Shown: positions 23,491 to 34,900 of the stretch, piece by piece
How the letters are laid out: each line of letters starts with the position of its first letter
Numbering within the stretch: position 1 is the first letter of the stretch
Origin: Acheta domesticus
Lineage: Eukaryota; Arthropoda; Insecta; Orthoptera; Gryllidae
Length of the DNA: 64,000 nt
Assembly: GCA_031308135.1 (NCBI GenBank)
Contig: JAHLJT010008756.1
Location: forward strand, 75,871,397-75,935,396
Direction: 5' to 3'
Notes under the pieces: generated by a model
What the model was told of the DNA's origin: nothing
Seen by the model: the letters and a program-made list of their open reading frames with translations, nothing else
Database searches by the model: none
Position numbers and translations under genes: made by a program

Positions 23491-25373
23491 TAGGGCCCGG
23501 ATAATTATGTAATTACATATTTTCCTAAGGTAACTCCAGCAAGTCCAATCAACGATATATTCACGTTTCACATCGTTTAGTGACTAAAAACGTTGAGTTT
23601 TTAGTACATATATTTACATATTTTGCCCGAAATTACATATATTTACATATTTTACACAAATGAACATATTTTTACATATTACTGAATTTTTCCATTATCC
23701 TACATTAAAAAATTTAATTCATTATTTTTCCGATCTGTTTTTGATAAAGAATCATCCAAGCAAACAATTCAGCATTGTCAAACACTTTTTCTGTAGCCTC
23801 CTTTCTAAAATGAAGCATTACGCGCTGAAATGAGTGTATCCATAAATGCCAACGGTATTGGAAGTAAAAGGGGAAGGCGACGATGCAATCCATAGCTTCT
23901 GTTCTGTTAGTTTTCAGCGCGAGTATCGCGGAGAACAGAAAGGAAGTTTGATTTGTAAAAATGATATCTTTAGCAGGCGATATCGCGCACCCACTTCACA
24001 TATTTTAGAGGTCTCCTTTGACCTTGATACCCTTCACCAGAAACTACACGCACCAGCTCAAGAAAGGCCGTTGACATTTTTTCTTTCCCTGATTTTTACA
24101 TGCGTCCCTCTACCATTGTTCGTAAATTATGTCTTTCCACCGAACATCTGGAGTAAAATCTCGTCGTAGAACTGATGTACAAGGAAATCATATTGGCAAG
24201 GTTGTGATAGCTCTAATGAACGTTTAAAAGTGTAAGTCTTATTTTGTTAACTTGAAAAGTGTTACCCAAATTCAACCATCAAACTATTACAAAACGTTTT
24301 AACGATACAACAGAATTTTTGTGGCCTAATGAAGTTAAACACGTCTTCCTTCCGGTACTAGTGCAGCGCCGTACATGTGCAAGGCAGCAGAAGCCCTGGA
24401 GGTATTTTTCTAAAATTACTACTTCTAACTTATCTTGTGCATGCGTTTCGTTTGCAGAACTGTTTAGATCTCAGTTTGATAAAGTTGACGCATTAATTTC
24501 CAATACAAGAAAGGATTAACGAGATGGGGCACCTGAATTGACACTATGAGCTACAATACTCAAAATTTTGAGTTTGAAATACAAGTTACACATCAATTCG
24601 ATTCTGAAGCTGCAGCATCTATTGGCACATCGAAGCAATTGTTTGATATTCAAAAGCTGAACAACTATATTGCCCCCTTTTTTTCAGTAAGTACTACAAT
24701 TAACTTTTTGTAAAGTTCTTCCCTGGAACTTTCTGGTAGATTTGAAATTACCCAATCAGCAGACGCTTCTTTAAAAACTGTTCATTTATCATTCGAGGAT
24801 CAATAGGGGGATCGAGTGAAGGAAAAGAGGTCTTCCGTTCTGGAGAAAAACCCAGGATTCGAAACAATTTGTGATCTTAGTGCAGTGCTATGAGGGGACA
24901 ATTCCGTCACACTGGATCCAGAAAACACGGAGAAGATCAGAAAGTGTATTTGACAGGAATATTTAGATGCGTTTTTAAACAAATCCTTCATATTTTTTGA
25001 CTCAAAATGCAATTCGTCACGTCTGCTTGAAATTCTCTTTTTTAGAGACCTCATTTACAAAGACTGGTTGCGTGGTAGAGCCGCAAAGGGAAGGTATACT
25101 ACTGAAATAATATCGGAGACGATATATGTTTTATATTGATACGGAGATCGTTGTAAATAATAGGATTATGAGACCTATAATGTTTAATTCTGATCTTTAT
25201 ATTAGGTACACAGAACAATATATACTAAGATAAAGATATTTTATAAAAAAATATTGATATAATGATACTTAATGTTACATATTTCATACTTTTGAGTACA
25301 TATTTCTGTATATTATAATACATATATATGTACATATTTTCCCGATTTTTAGTACATAATTATCCGGGCCCTA
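23491..25373 (+). mobile_element. hAT-superfamily DNA transposon relic, complete ends
   Basis: TAGGGCCCGGATAATTATG at the left is mirrored by CATAATTATCCGGGCCCTA at the right, and both ends are flanked by the same 8-bp repeat CAGATTAC (23483-23490 and 25374-25381), the hallmark target size of hAT elements. Subterminal regions on both sides are packed with TTTACATATTT-type motifs, likely transposase-binding repeats. The interior holds a decayed transposase on the plus strand. At 1883 bp it is shorter than autonomous hATs, so it has lost sequence. Confidence 0.9.
24250..24966 (+). pseudogene. decayed hAT transposase (CGGBP1-related type)
   Basis: Segments in order across stops and shifts: FAELFRSQFDKVDALISNTRK (about 24450-24516; Lys-rich helix after the catalytic core), RWGT..IDTMSYN (about 24522-24555; the TRWGTW-like motif), then VLEKNPGFETICDLSAVL, a stop, and GDNSVTLDPENTEKIRKC (about 24817-24955). 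These match, in order, the second half of transposases of the hAT group from which vertebrate CGGBP1 was derived; the second block is the run-up to the C-terminal dimerisation domain. The zinc-finger N terminus and the final VERSFS-like motif are not visible. It lies inside the TIR-bounded element, so the two calls support each other. Confidence 0.7.
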
Positions 25374-25384
25374 CAGATTACTAA

Positions 25385-28300
25385 GCAATTTGCCTAACGG
25401 ATAACAATCACTAACGATCTTCGATGTACTTCTGTCTGATTCAACAAACGAAATTCATGAAGCTCAGGGAAAAAGTATTTAGGAAAGAAAATAAACATAG
25501 AGTGGTGTCAACTAATGGCTTAAGTGGTGGTGAAATAAAATACAAATAAAACATATTTTCATTTTCCTTCTCGCTTCCTCGAGAAACACGATCATGGATG
25601 TAGCAATTCTCGAATAAAGAGGAGAATCATTCTAGGTATAACTGTTACCGCTAGAGTAAAGTTTGAAAAAATTAAAGAGAAGGCTAAGTTGTTTACAAAA
25701 GTACAAACTAATACGTGCAAAACACAAGAGTGAATGGTAATAATTTTGCCGATGCGATTTCACCCCTCAGTGAAAGTGCACTTTTTTCGTTGAGTGATAT
25801 TTGTTTGTTGGGCAATCACGCTTGACGACAATACATTTTCTTAAATTTTAGTGATTTTTATCACTCACCAGACCGCTAAAAAAATCTGGATTTCTTTGAA
25901 GTAAGTTTAGGTTCGATAACTTATTACTGCTTTTATTTGAGGTATGGACTATTAGGAAGAAAGTCTACACTTTCTGAGGGTTCTCTCACGAGCGTGCTAT
26001 TATATTATTTCCCCGCTTCATGCAAGAAACTTTCTCAAATTTGAGTTGGTAAATAATGCTGAATATTTTCTTGGAACTTCAGGGCTTGTTTAAACATTTT
26101 CTTGCTGTTTGGTTGAATTACTGATTTCATCTAGAATAAATTTCTAATTACTATATTCAATTAAATGTGATATTTATGGGTTCATTTCGAACAACTGATA
26201 CTAACATTGATATTATGACACTATAAACATAATGTCATAATCGCAATATATTTTGCCTAGAGACAGTACGATTTTGAGCAATTAAAGTTTGAGCATGCGT
26301 TGCCAATACAAATTATTCGTCTACAAAGCTTGAAAGATAATATTCACATTATATGTAAAGATATTCTGCAAAATGCTAAATTCACTTGCTGTAATGAGTT
26401 GCTAACACGACAGCTTGTCTTGTTCTTTGCCAAAGAGTAATTAGTTACAATGCTTGCATCAATTTTGTGAGATTTTACGTCGCAGACGGTATTAGGAACG
26501 CTCGTTTGAGTTGAAATTTCTTGTTATGCTCATGCAATTACAGCACGCCAGGCATTTCTCGTCAGTTGCTGCTTTATCACCGGAGTACTATCAAATATTT
26601 CGGAATCTAATGTTAGCGTTTATTGTTATACACGTTGTTATCGCCACAATGTACAATGTATCGCCACAATAAGTACCCAAATGACTAGTACAAAGTATAA
26701 ACAACTTTTTTATATCCCCTCTTTGCATGAACAAGAAATTTTACTACATTTTTATTTAAAAAATAATCTTTTTCATCAAATGAAATTATTTATTTCGCGT
26801 TCCTGCAATGATAAATTCGTAACGATTTTATCAGTTAATTTTAAAGCAACAGAGAGATTAATCATTATTTTGTAAATTTAATTCAATAAATTATGACATC
26901 CATAACAAGATTAGATGTGCATATCACGCTTGTACTTGTGGTTAACAGTACGAAGGAATTTAATTTTCAAGATCTCACATCCAAAAGTCAAAGGAGATTA
27001 AGCAGAAAAGGGAACACAAACTCCTTTGAGGTGACAGAGGTGACTTGGAGAACTCACATATTCTTTAGAATGTTTTTTGACGGTAAAGGTACATAGTGAG
27101 TAGATGTGCATTCTTGATGCTAGTATAAAATCCCTTCAAGAATGTACAAGTCGATTCAGTCGAGTGTAGAAAGACGTTCAAGAAAATCTCCATTCTTTTC
27201 AAGTACATGAAAAAGTAAGAAACAACAATAGAATACACAGGAAAATCTTGTATCAAATGTGCATAATTAAAACCGTATGCTAATATAGGTTTGATAACTA
27301 ATAGAGATGCAGGTCATCAGAAGAGTTTTTCAATAACTCAATGACAGCAGTCTATACATTTATTACAGACACGTGTGAATGAATTCCTTAAACACGCGGT
27401 GATATTGAGCATGGGCTACATAACTTAAAAGACTCCGTCCGCGAAACACATGCTCCTAGTGTTAGGAATAGTAAATGTTCGCTTTATTTTCGGTCGATAG
27501 TTAATTTCATTTTAATGGATTCTTGACGCAACGAATAATCGTGTCACGCGAGTTGCATGAATATCTGCAATCCCGTCTTTCGTAGGTCGAAGAAGTGGGA
27601 CCGTTCGAGCATTTCACCTTGGCGTTTCGCTATCTCTATTATCGGGAGGAGAATGTAGAAGCCACAAACGTGGTGGCAGACCACATCCGATGACGTAGAA
27701 TATTTCCACTTCTTTGTGAAACATCTTGCTCTTGTTAGTGTCTTCCACTTGACGCGGACAAGTTTCGATTTCCAGTTACGATGTAATCCATTAATATTTT
27801 GTTTGCCCGAAACACTAGTATAAATTGATACTGTAAGTGACATTTTTGAGACACGCTTGCTAGTTTCCTTCCTAAAAATTAGTTTCCTTCTTCGCTGTAA
27901 TCAAATACGCATTACATTCTCCACGGAATTCGGACAATTTTAAAAAATAAACGACTTTACAATGAATTCGGACGTGCAACATTGTTTCCAACGCAATAAG
28001 ATAGTTACTGCAGCTTCTGCAACACTTAATATAGTCAATCCTTGATTTACTGAGAAAACCAATTCGTACAAACAAACAACAAGATGTGGAAGCTGGTGTT
28101 TAAAACACATGAGCTCATCACGATCATTCAAACGTGTACAATCGGTGTTATGGCAAGTGCATAAACTTTTCACCTTCAGAGCCTAGGTGTAATCTCAGGC
28201 AAATTCGAAGTGAATTTCAAATAGAACGAGCTCTCCTTGGAATGTTCGCGTTTTCCGTGTCCCTCATTCCATTTCTCCATCACCATTCGCTATCATCTAT

Positions 28301-28500
28301 TCATTACATTATCACTCAATGCCCTTAGTAGTTGCTGCGCCTATCAACCGCCACTGAACAAGTCAATACATGAGAAGTGTCCAAGCCAACCACCGCCGTC
28401 ACCATAAGAAGAAAATTGAACATTGAAAAGAACTTTACAACAGAACAAATAATTGTATAAAAATCTAGGCTAGGCCCAAAGAGGCCAGCCGTGTAATAGA
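25385..28500. other. no gene recognised
   Basis: AT-rich DNA. The frame at 27544-27843 (minus, 99 codons) and its neighbours show no motif I can place. The right end borders the 3' flank of the VPVP gene. Confidence 0.4.
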
Positions 28501-28533
28501 TTTAAGTTAATATTAAGTCAGTATGTAAGTTAG

Positions 28534-28539
28534 TTTATT
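28534..28539 (-). terminator. poly(A) signal AATAAA of the VPVP-protein gene
   Basis: TTTATT on the plus strand reads AATAAA on the minus strand, about 190 nt past the exon 4 stop codon and in a normal position for cleavage and polyadenylation. It implies a 3' UTR of roughly 200 nt. Confidence 0.6.
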
Positions 28540-28725
28540 TAAGACAAAGACCTCCGTTAGCCCCATAAGCTCAATCAGCTGGAGCAAATTCCTGTAAGTC
28601 ACTAAATTTTGAATAAATTCCCGCCCCGCCAGGGTAACTGGCGGGGGGCGGGGGATTGAAAAAGAAAAAATGTTACCATGCGGTGCATGCGCAAGGAAGC
28701 GTGCTGACCTCGTGGGTGAGGACAC

Positions 28726-28929
28726 TCAGTCGGACGGCATGGGCCTTCGCATCTTCCGCATGCGCTGCCGGTGACGCATGACCCGCGCGCGTCGGTCCTG
28801 GCGGGGCCGCCGCCGGTTCTGGGGGTGGTGGTGATGCCGGCGGCGGTCGTGGTGGTGCCCCTTGCCCTTGCCCTTCTTCGTCTTCGTCACTTTCTTGATG
28901 TAGTGGTGGATGGTCTTGAGGACGGGCAC
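28726..28929 (-). CDS. VPVP-protein gene, exon 4 (terminal)
   Basis: Begins after the acceptor CCTTGTTCCAG with VPVLKTIHHYIKK, continues as a KGKGKG and HHH..RRR..HHHH basic run, and ends in RRPMPSD and the stop at 28726-28728. The opening Val-Pro-Val continues the repeat of exon 3 in phase 0, which supports the join. The 67-residue tail is highly basic and His-rich, as in some cuticle proteins that cross-link or bind chitin or metal; that role is inferred. Its high GC content stands out from AT-rich flanks. The acceptor region is crowded by a SINE ending 28 nt upstream. Confidence 0.75.
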   Translation of the reverse strand: MPVLKTIHHYIKKVTKTKKGKGKGHHHDRRRHHHHPQNRRRPRQDRRARVMRHRQRMRKMRRPMPSD

Positions 28930-31900
28930 CTGGAACAAGGCAGGAAGACGGGTTCTTGATTGATTCGTGATACTGGGCGCTTCAACTACAGAGGTCATTA
29001 GTCCCGTTAGTGTAGTGCGTGTTTTCCTCGGGAGATGGCGGTGATCTATCCCCCTCTGCATGGCGAGAACCGGCGCCGACCTACCGTCCACTACCTGGGT
29101 TTTCCCCGCCACCAGGTCCCACCAGCGGGACACCGTCACAACCGGGACAAGCTCTAAGCTCCCAACTGGTCTCCCGGCATTTGTGGTAGTGTATGCATGT
29201 TAGTGTAAGTGTGTGTGTAAAGGATGAAGCTACGACAAGGAAGAGGAAGGAAAGATCGCGCGCGGTCCGTGGCCCATTTGTGGGGGTACTGCTCCGGCAT
29301 TCGCCTGGTATTGATCGGAGAAATCACGGAAAACTACCGATCAGAGCAGCCGGCCGCTAGAATTCTCCTCCAGACAGCGTATGAATTCGACCTAGCTGAC
29401 AAGCTAGAGTCGAAAATCCTGCCACCGTCGGGAGTCGAACCTAGGACCTCCCGGTCAGAGGGACTGCAACGAAGACGGGTTCTTTGTGAACAAACGTCTC
29501 ATTTATTTAGTTATAGTTCCAATGAAGATGGGAAAAGTATTTGCTGAAAGTTGATTTTCGGTATGTTGTAATAAATACTATAACTGCGATAGTTGTGATT
29601 GCTAACCCACATTATGGATTACCACAAGATATCTGCTATCACCATGGAATTTATTTATTTAGCGTCAAAAACAGTTAAAAACTGAGTGACGTACTGTAGG
29701 AAAACGTGCAATATGTGAATGTTTTTTTAGTGCTCTGTTCTAGCGCATATATGTATTAAGGTGAATTATGAATATATGTAGCAATGAGTGTTTTTGGGGA
29801 GAATTTATATAAACATAATCGTACCCGTGTAATAAAAAATATTTGCAAAAGCTAATCAGTTACTTTATACACGTAAGAAATACCCCACTTAAGAAAACGG
29901 AATGCACAAGGAAAAAATTGTTGTCATTGTCAACCGAGTGTGGAGATAAAAATATCCTGAATACCATTGGTTAAGAAATCTGAGGAAGAAAGTTCAGTCA
30001 GTCATTTGGAAAAACATCTTCAATGAACAGCACTTTCTTGCATAGAAAGTCAGCAGTGCAAATTAAATGCGCTCGGCAGCGTGAAAATTTATGCTAGAAT
30101 GCTAAGCAGACTAATGACCACGGCGTATCAGATGAATCTTTAAACGGTAAAATAATTGTACCATTAGAATGTAAATTGTGAAATGCTATATCTAGAGAAA
30201 CATATCTTTCCTAAATTACTGTTTATTTAAATATTGAAAAGTGTGTGCCATGCAACCACATTAACATTCTTTAGAAATCTTTCTATTCTTCACGCATATT
30301 CAATATAATAATTTTGGCAGACATCTTGGTGGATATAATTTGCAGACGTTTTGGTGAAATAATAGTAATTTACCTGCTTTATTTATCGTAAGTCAAAACT
30401 GATATCATTTTCGTAATAAGTATCATAACACAAGTGATTTCGTGAAGTTACGTATCGTAAGACACAACACAATTCGAGATTGTAGAATATCAAATGAGGC
30501 CTGAGTTTAATAAGCAATGAAGTATTATAATAACATGTTGCATTACATTTTATCAATTGAGTAAAAAAATACATTTATTATTCATCCTGGAAAATTTGAC
30601 AAACTGATGTTATCAGTGGTTACTAAATGGGGATGGATTACTGGAACATGTGTGGTCTAACAATACTTATTACGAAGATGATCTTCATTTCGTGAAGTTT
30701 TACTTTAGATAAGGGAGTACAGAGTAATAAAGTTACTGAGCCTGTAAAACCGGTTATGAGAACTTTTTCACGAAAATTAAGTATTTACATCTTGAGAAAC
30801 AAGATACTACTTAGAATTGGTACTTTAATCTTACTATCTTAATTGCAAGAAATGAACTGGTGTAAGAACACGCGCGCTACAGCGAAAACATAATTGAGTT
30901 TTTTACGTCTCTCTTGTAAAACGACATTCCTTGCACATGTAATAAGACGCTTCCGAGGCCGGAGTCATGTAAAGGCTCCAGGCTGACCGAGTGACGACCA
31001 GGCTGCGTCGAGGCATCACAGCCTTCGACCACCCGGACCCGGACCAGGCGCGGGTCCAGTCGATCTTTTCGGAGGGGGCCATCAGAAATGTTATTAAATA
31101 AATAACATAAAATAATAATGTTAAATAATAAACATTTGTTATTATAGTGTATGCATTATACTATTTTTTAAATAATGACATAATTTTAACATAAATATTT
31201 AAATCAATTTTGCCAAATAAAAGAAGGTAACAAACGAAAACTCTAGGCCTTTTGGAGGAGGGGGAAAGGCCCCATGCTCCCCCCCTCCCCAGATTTGCCT
31301 CTGACCCGCACTCTCATCAATCTGTTAGGTGTCACCTGGACAGCCAAGAGCCTTCCCTTCACATGACGTCTTTACAGACACGAAGAAAGCGCGTTGCGTT
31401 GATCCCAACTCTACGGTACCCCTCGCTGTCACGGCTTCCTTAATACGTTCGTAAGTATCGTACCGATAGGCGATTTTCATGGCTCGTAAATTTTTGAGAC
31501 GCCCTCGTACAGTTTGTCCCCGCCGCATTATAATATCAAATTACTTTCAAAGGTAATTTTTCTCTCTTCGCTCGCCCAGATCCAAGTCACTATAAACAAC
31601 CTTGGGTCTATCCATCGTACTATTCACTTTTATAAGAAATCACTTGAGTAAGCACATTATAAGAAAGCTTCTAGTATTCAAACTGCGCAGTGAACGATAC
31701 TTACGAACATATTAAGAAGGCCGTGACAGCGAGGGGAACCGTACAGTCGTGATCAGCCGCGCGTTGTTAGGTTAGCGCGACTCACCTTGACCGGGTAGGG
31801 CTCGTGGATGGGGAACGGGATGTGCTTCTCGACCGGCACGGGCACGGGCTTCTCGATGGGGTAGGGCACGAGGTGCTCGATCTTGACCGGCACGGGCGTC

Positions 31901-34900
31901 TCCACGGGCACGGCCACCGTGCGCACCACGGGCACCTCGATGTGCTCGGCCACCTTGACGCGCACGGGCACCGGGTGCGGCACGGCCACCGGCACGGGCT
32001 GCGGCACCGCCACGGGCACCGGCTGCGGCACGGGCACCTGCCACACAAACACACATAAAAGCACTTTTTAAAAAACTTTTTACACCTCTCGCTTTTCAGT
32101 TGCTGTGGTTATATAGCGATCACTATCATTTTAACATTAGTTTTATACGCACTGTGATTTTTCTAACTTTGCCCCTCAAAGTCCATCTTCGCGATGGAAT
32201 ACGAAACGGTATTTCGCGTCTTTCTCAGTCGTTCCGCTGGATTTCGCATGATCGCGACCGCATCAAGCAGCGTTTGCGATAATGCGACTTCTACCGGCAA
32301 GACCGAGAAGGACACGAAATGCCGTGTGATATTCCTTCGCGGACATAGCGGCTTGAGGGGCAGAGTTAGAAAAATCGCACTATAACTTTGGGATAACAGT
32401 AGCGAAACACTCATACGGACGCGTACAATTATTCACGCCGGGGAAGCGAGCATTCGAACCCTCGACACTTCAAGCCAAAGCAGACACATGGCTATCCAGG
32501 TCGACGCAAGCTTATTCCATTTATATATTTCACGTCAAAAATAATTAAAAACCGTGTGGCGTACCAAGGGGGAACTGTATTTTTTGCATGTTCTCTTAAC
32601 CACGCCATACACAAGTTAAATTCTGAATACACCTGGAAATGTGTGTTTTTGGCAAGAATTGATAAGAAAATGTTCGTCCCCGTATAGTAAAATCCGTCTC
32701 CTTGTGCGCCGCGGGCATCTCTACATGCTTGGCCATCTTGATGCTCGTGGGCACAGACAAGGCCCTCAGCACTACCACGGACACCAGCTGCGGCACGGGC
32801 ACCTGCCACGCACACGCAAAAACACTTTCTTAAAATTTATTTCAAGTTGCTTTTCTACTGCTATGGTTATATAGTGATCACTACTGTTAAGACCTCGAAA
32901 TAGCTTGGTATGTGGGAGAGCGGGTGCCTTTGTTGAACTAATTGTAAGAAACTGGTTCCTGTAATACGAATAGTGGGTTTGAAATGACAAGATTAACACA
33001 GTCAACACACGTCCGTGTTAAAATCTAATTTCCAACATTATTTACAAAAAATATCATGTGTTACCTGTCCTGGGAGTTATTTAAGTTTCTGACATCCTGT
33101 TCATGCGTGCGTGGATGTACCACAAGCATTTCGCTCCATTCTGACACGCCAAAAAAGCTGGATCATGGAGAATACTGTCACCAAGTTTTAAAACAAACCA
33201 CTGATTGACAATAAATCATTTGACAGCTTTGCGATTTCAGAGTACGTCTTCTCCTTTCATGCACGATGCGATCCACCGCACAACTGGCTCGGTTGTTGGT
33301 TGTTGGTGGAATTTCCTAATTTCTCGGAAGAGCGACGTTGTCTGCTGGCAATGGCCTGACACGGGGAGGTTCTGAGCCCTTCTGGTCGTTCGCAAAGCAG
33401 ATCGAACGTTTGTTCCTTGTTCCTCACTTGTTTTTTTCTCTGCGCGGTACGTTTGAAATGTATGCCATCTTTAATTTAAACAAAAGACAGGTTATTATTG
33501 TTTCTATTTGACATTAGGCGCCAAATATGACTTATTTTCGCTGTTTATATGTAGACAACTATATTTTAACTTGATTATTATTTTATTATAGTTATAAAAT
33601 GATAATTTCCTACCAACAGATCGAGACGCATTGAATGTATAAATCTGCTCCGATTTATGGACTGCAAGACGGTTAACCGTCGACCTGGATGGCCGAGGTG
33701 GCTAAGAGCGTATACTCAGTGCTTCGATCCTGGTTGAATAAAAGACCTTGGAAAAGAAGAGCTAACCACGTGCAACAAACGAAAGGGTGGAGAACACAAG
33801 CAGGTTCCACGATTATTGTCAGTGTAATGACATGAAGGATTGACTCAGATGCCTTCACCAATAAAAGGACGCTCCGCATGGCAATTATTTCTTGATGAGA
33901 CCGAGTTTTGTTGATGCAGATGAGTTGTTGATGGAGACTAGTGGGTCAGTCCCATCGCAGTGTAATTATTTTGTTAAACAATGAACTTGAGAGCATGAGT
34001 CTTCATCACACTTGAAAGAGTCCGAGAAAGATATTCATCAGTTACGCATTTGCAATTCTGACCTTAGTCTCACAAATAAGCGCTTGGGAATTAATGGAGG
34101 GTGTTGTCCTTCCTTATGCAATTGAAGAATTTGGATATTACCGTAAGTGGCATTCAAACTACAAAACTGACTAGTTGATGCTTTCCCCGAGAGCATAACT
34201 GTTTGCAAGTCGAAAAACACAGAACTGTGTCCCACAAATTATCTCCCACTGATCCTTTCATTTACTGCATAAATACCTAATTAATTAACATTAATATCCT
34301 AATGTACATGAGAAATCAATAATTTCGTTGGTGAAGTCGTAGGTATTCGGTAGGTAATGACATGAGTGCTCAGGGAACACAGGCACCACAGCTCTAACGA
34401 AGGAAACAATTAGACGACCGACATGTTGCCGCAACCGTCTACGAACCACTCGGACGACCAACATCACTGCCCAAATGTTACTATTTTACTCTTAGAAACT
34501 TCTTTTTCTCGGAAATGTTTTTTTTAGTTACGATTTATTTAATCTATATTACGTATTTCCTATGCCCGCAAAAAAATACAAAATAACTACCATGCAGTTT
34601 CCAGGGAGGAGAGCCTACTTTTATTAGATCTCTCTGTGTGACTGTGCTATCACAGCAGCTTCTGACAGGGCCAAGGTCTACCAGCGGCGTCCCGGCTTGC
34701 AGCCACGGATAAAGGAGTACGTGTGGTTGATACATAAACAGCTGCGCCGTATTCTGGTCTACTCAACCTGAGAAGTGAGTTTTATCATCGTCACACAGCA
34801 AGAGATATTGGGACATTGCAAGGAAATAGCAAACTATAATCAGCCCCGTCCGGGAATCGAGCCCGGGGACGTGTCATGGAAAGCAAGCACCCTGAGCTGT

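Noticed and set aside
28771..28959. 62-codon plus frame rich in Val/Pro/Ala opposite exon 4.
   Set aside because: Antisense shadow of the basic exon 4 repeat.
31772..32071. Open frames in all six frames over exon 3 (Ala/Arg/Gly-, Cys/Arg-, His/Gly- and Thr/Gly-rich products).
   Set aside because: Shadow frames of a GTGCCC repeat; only one minus frame joins exons 2 and 4 in phase and gives a regular VPVP protein.
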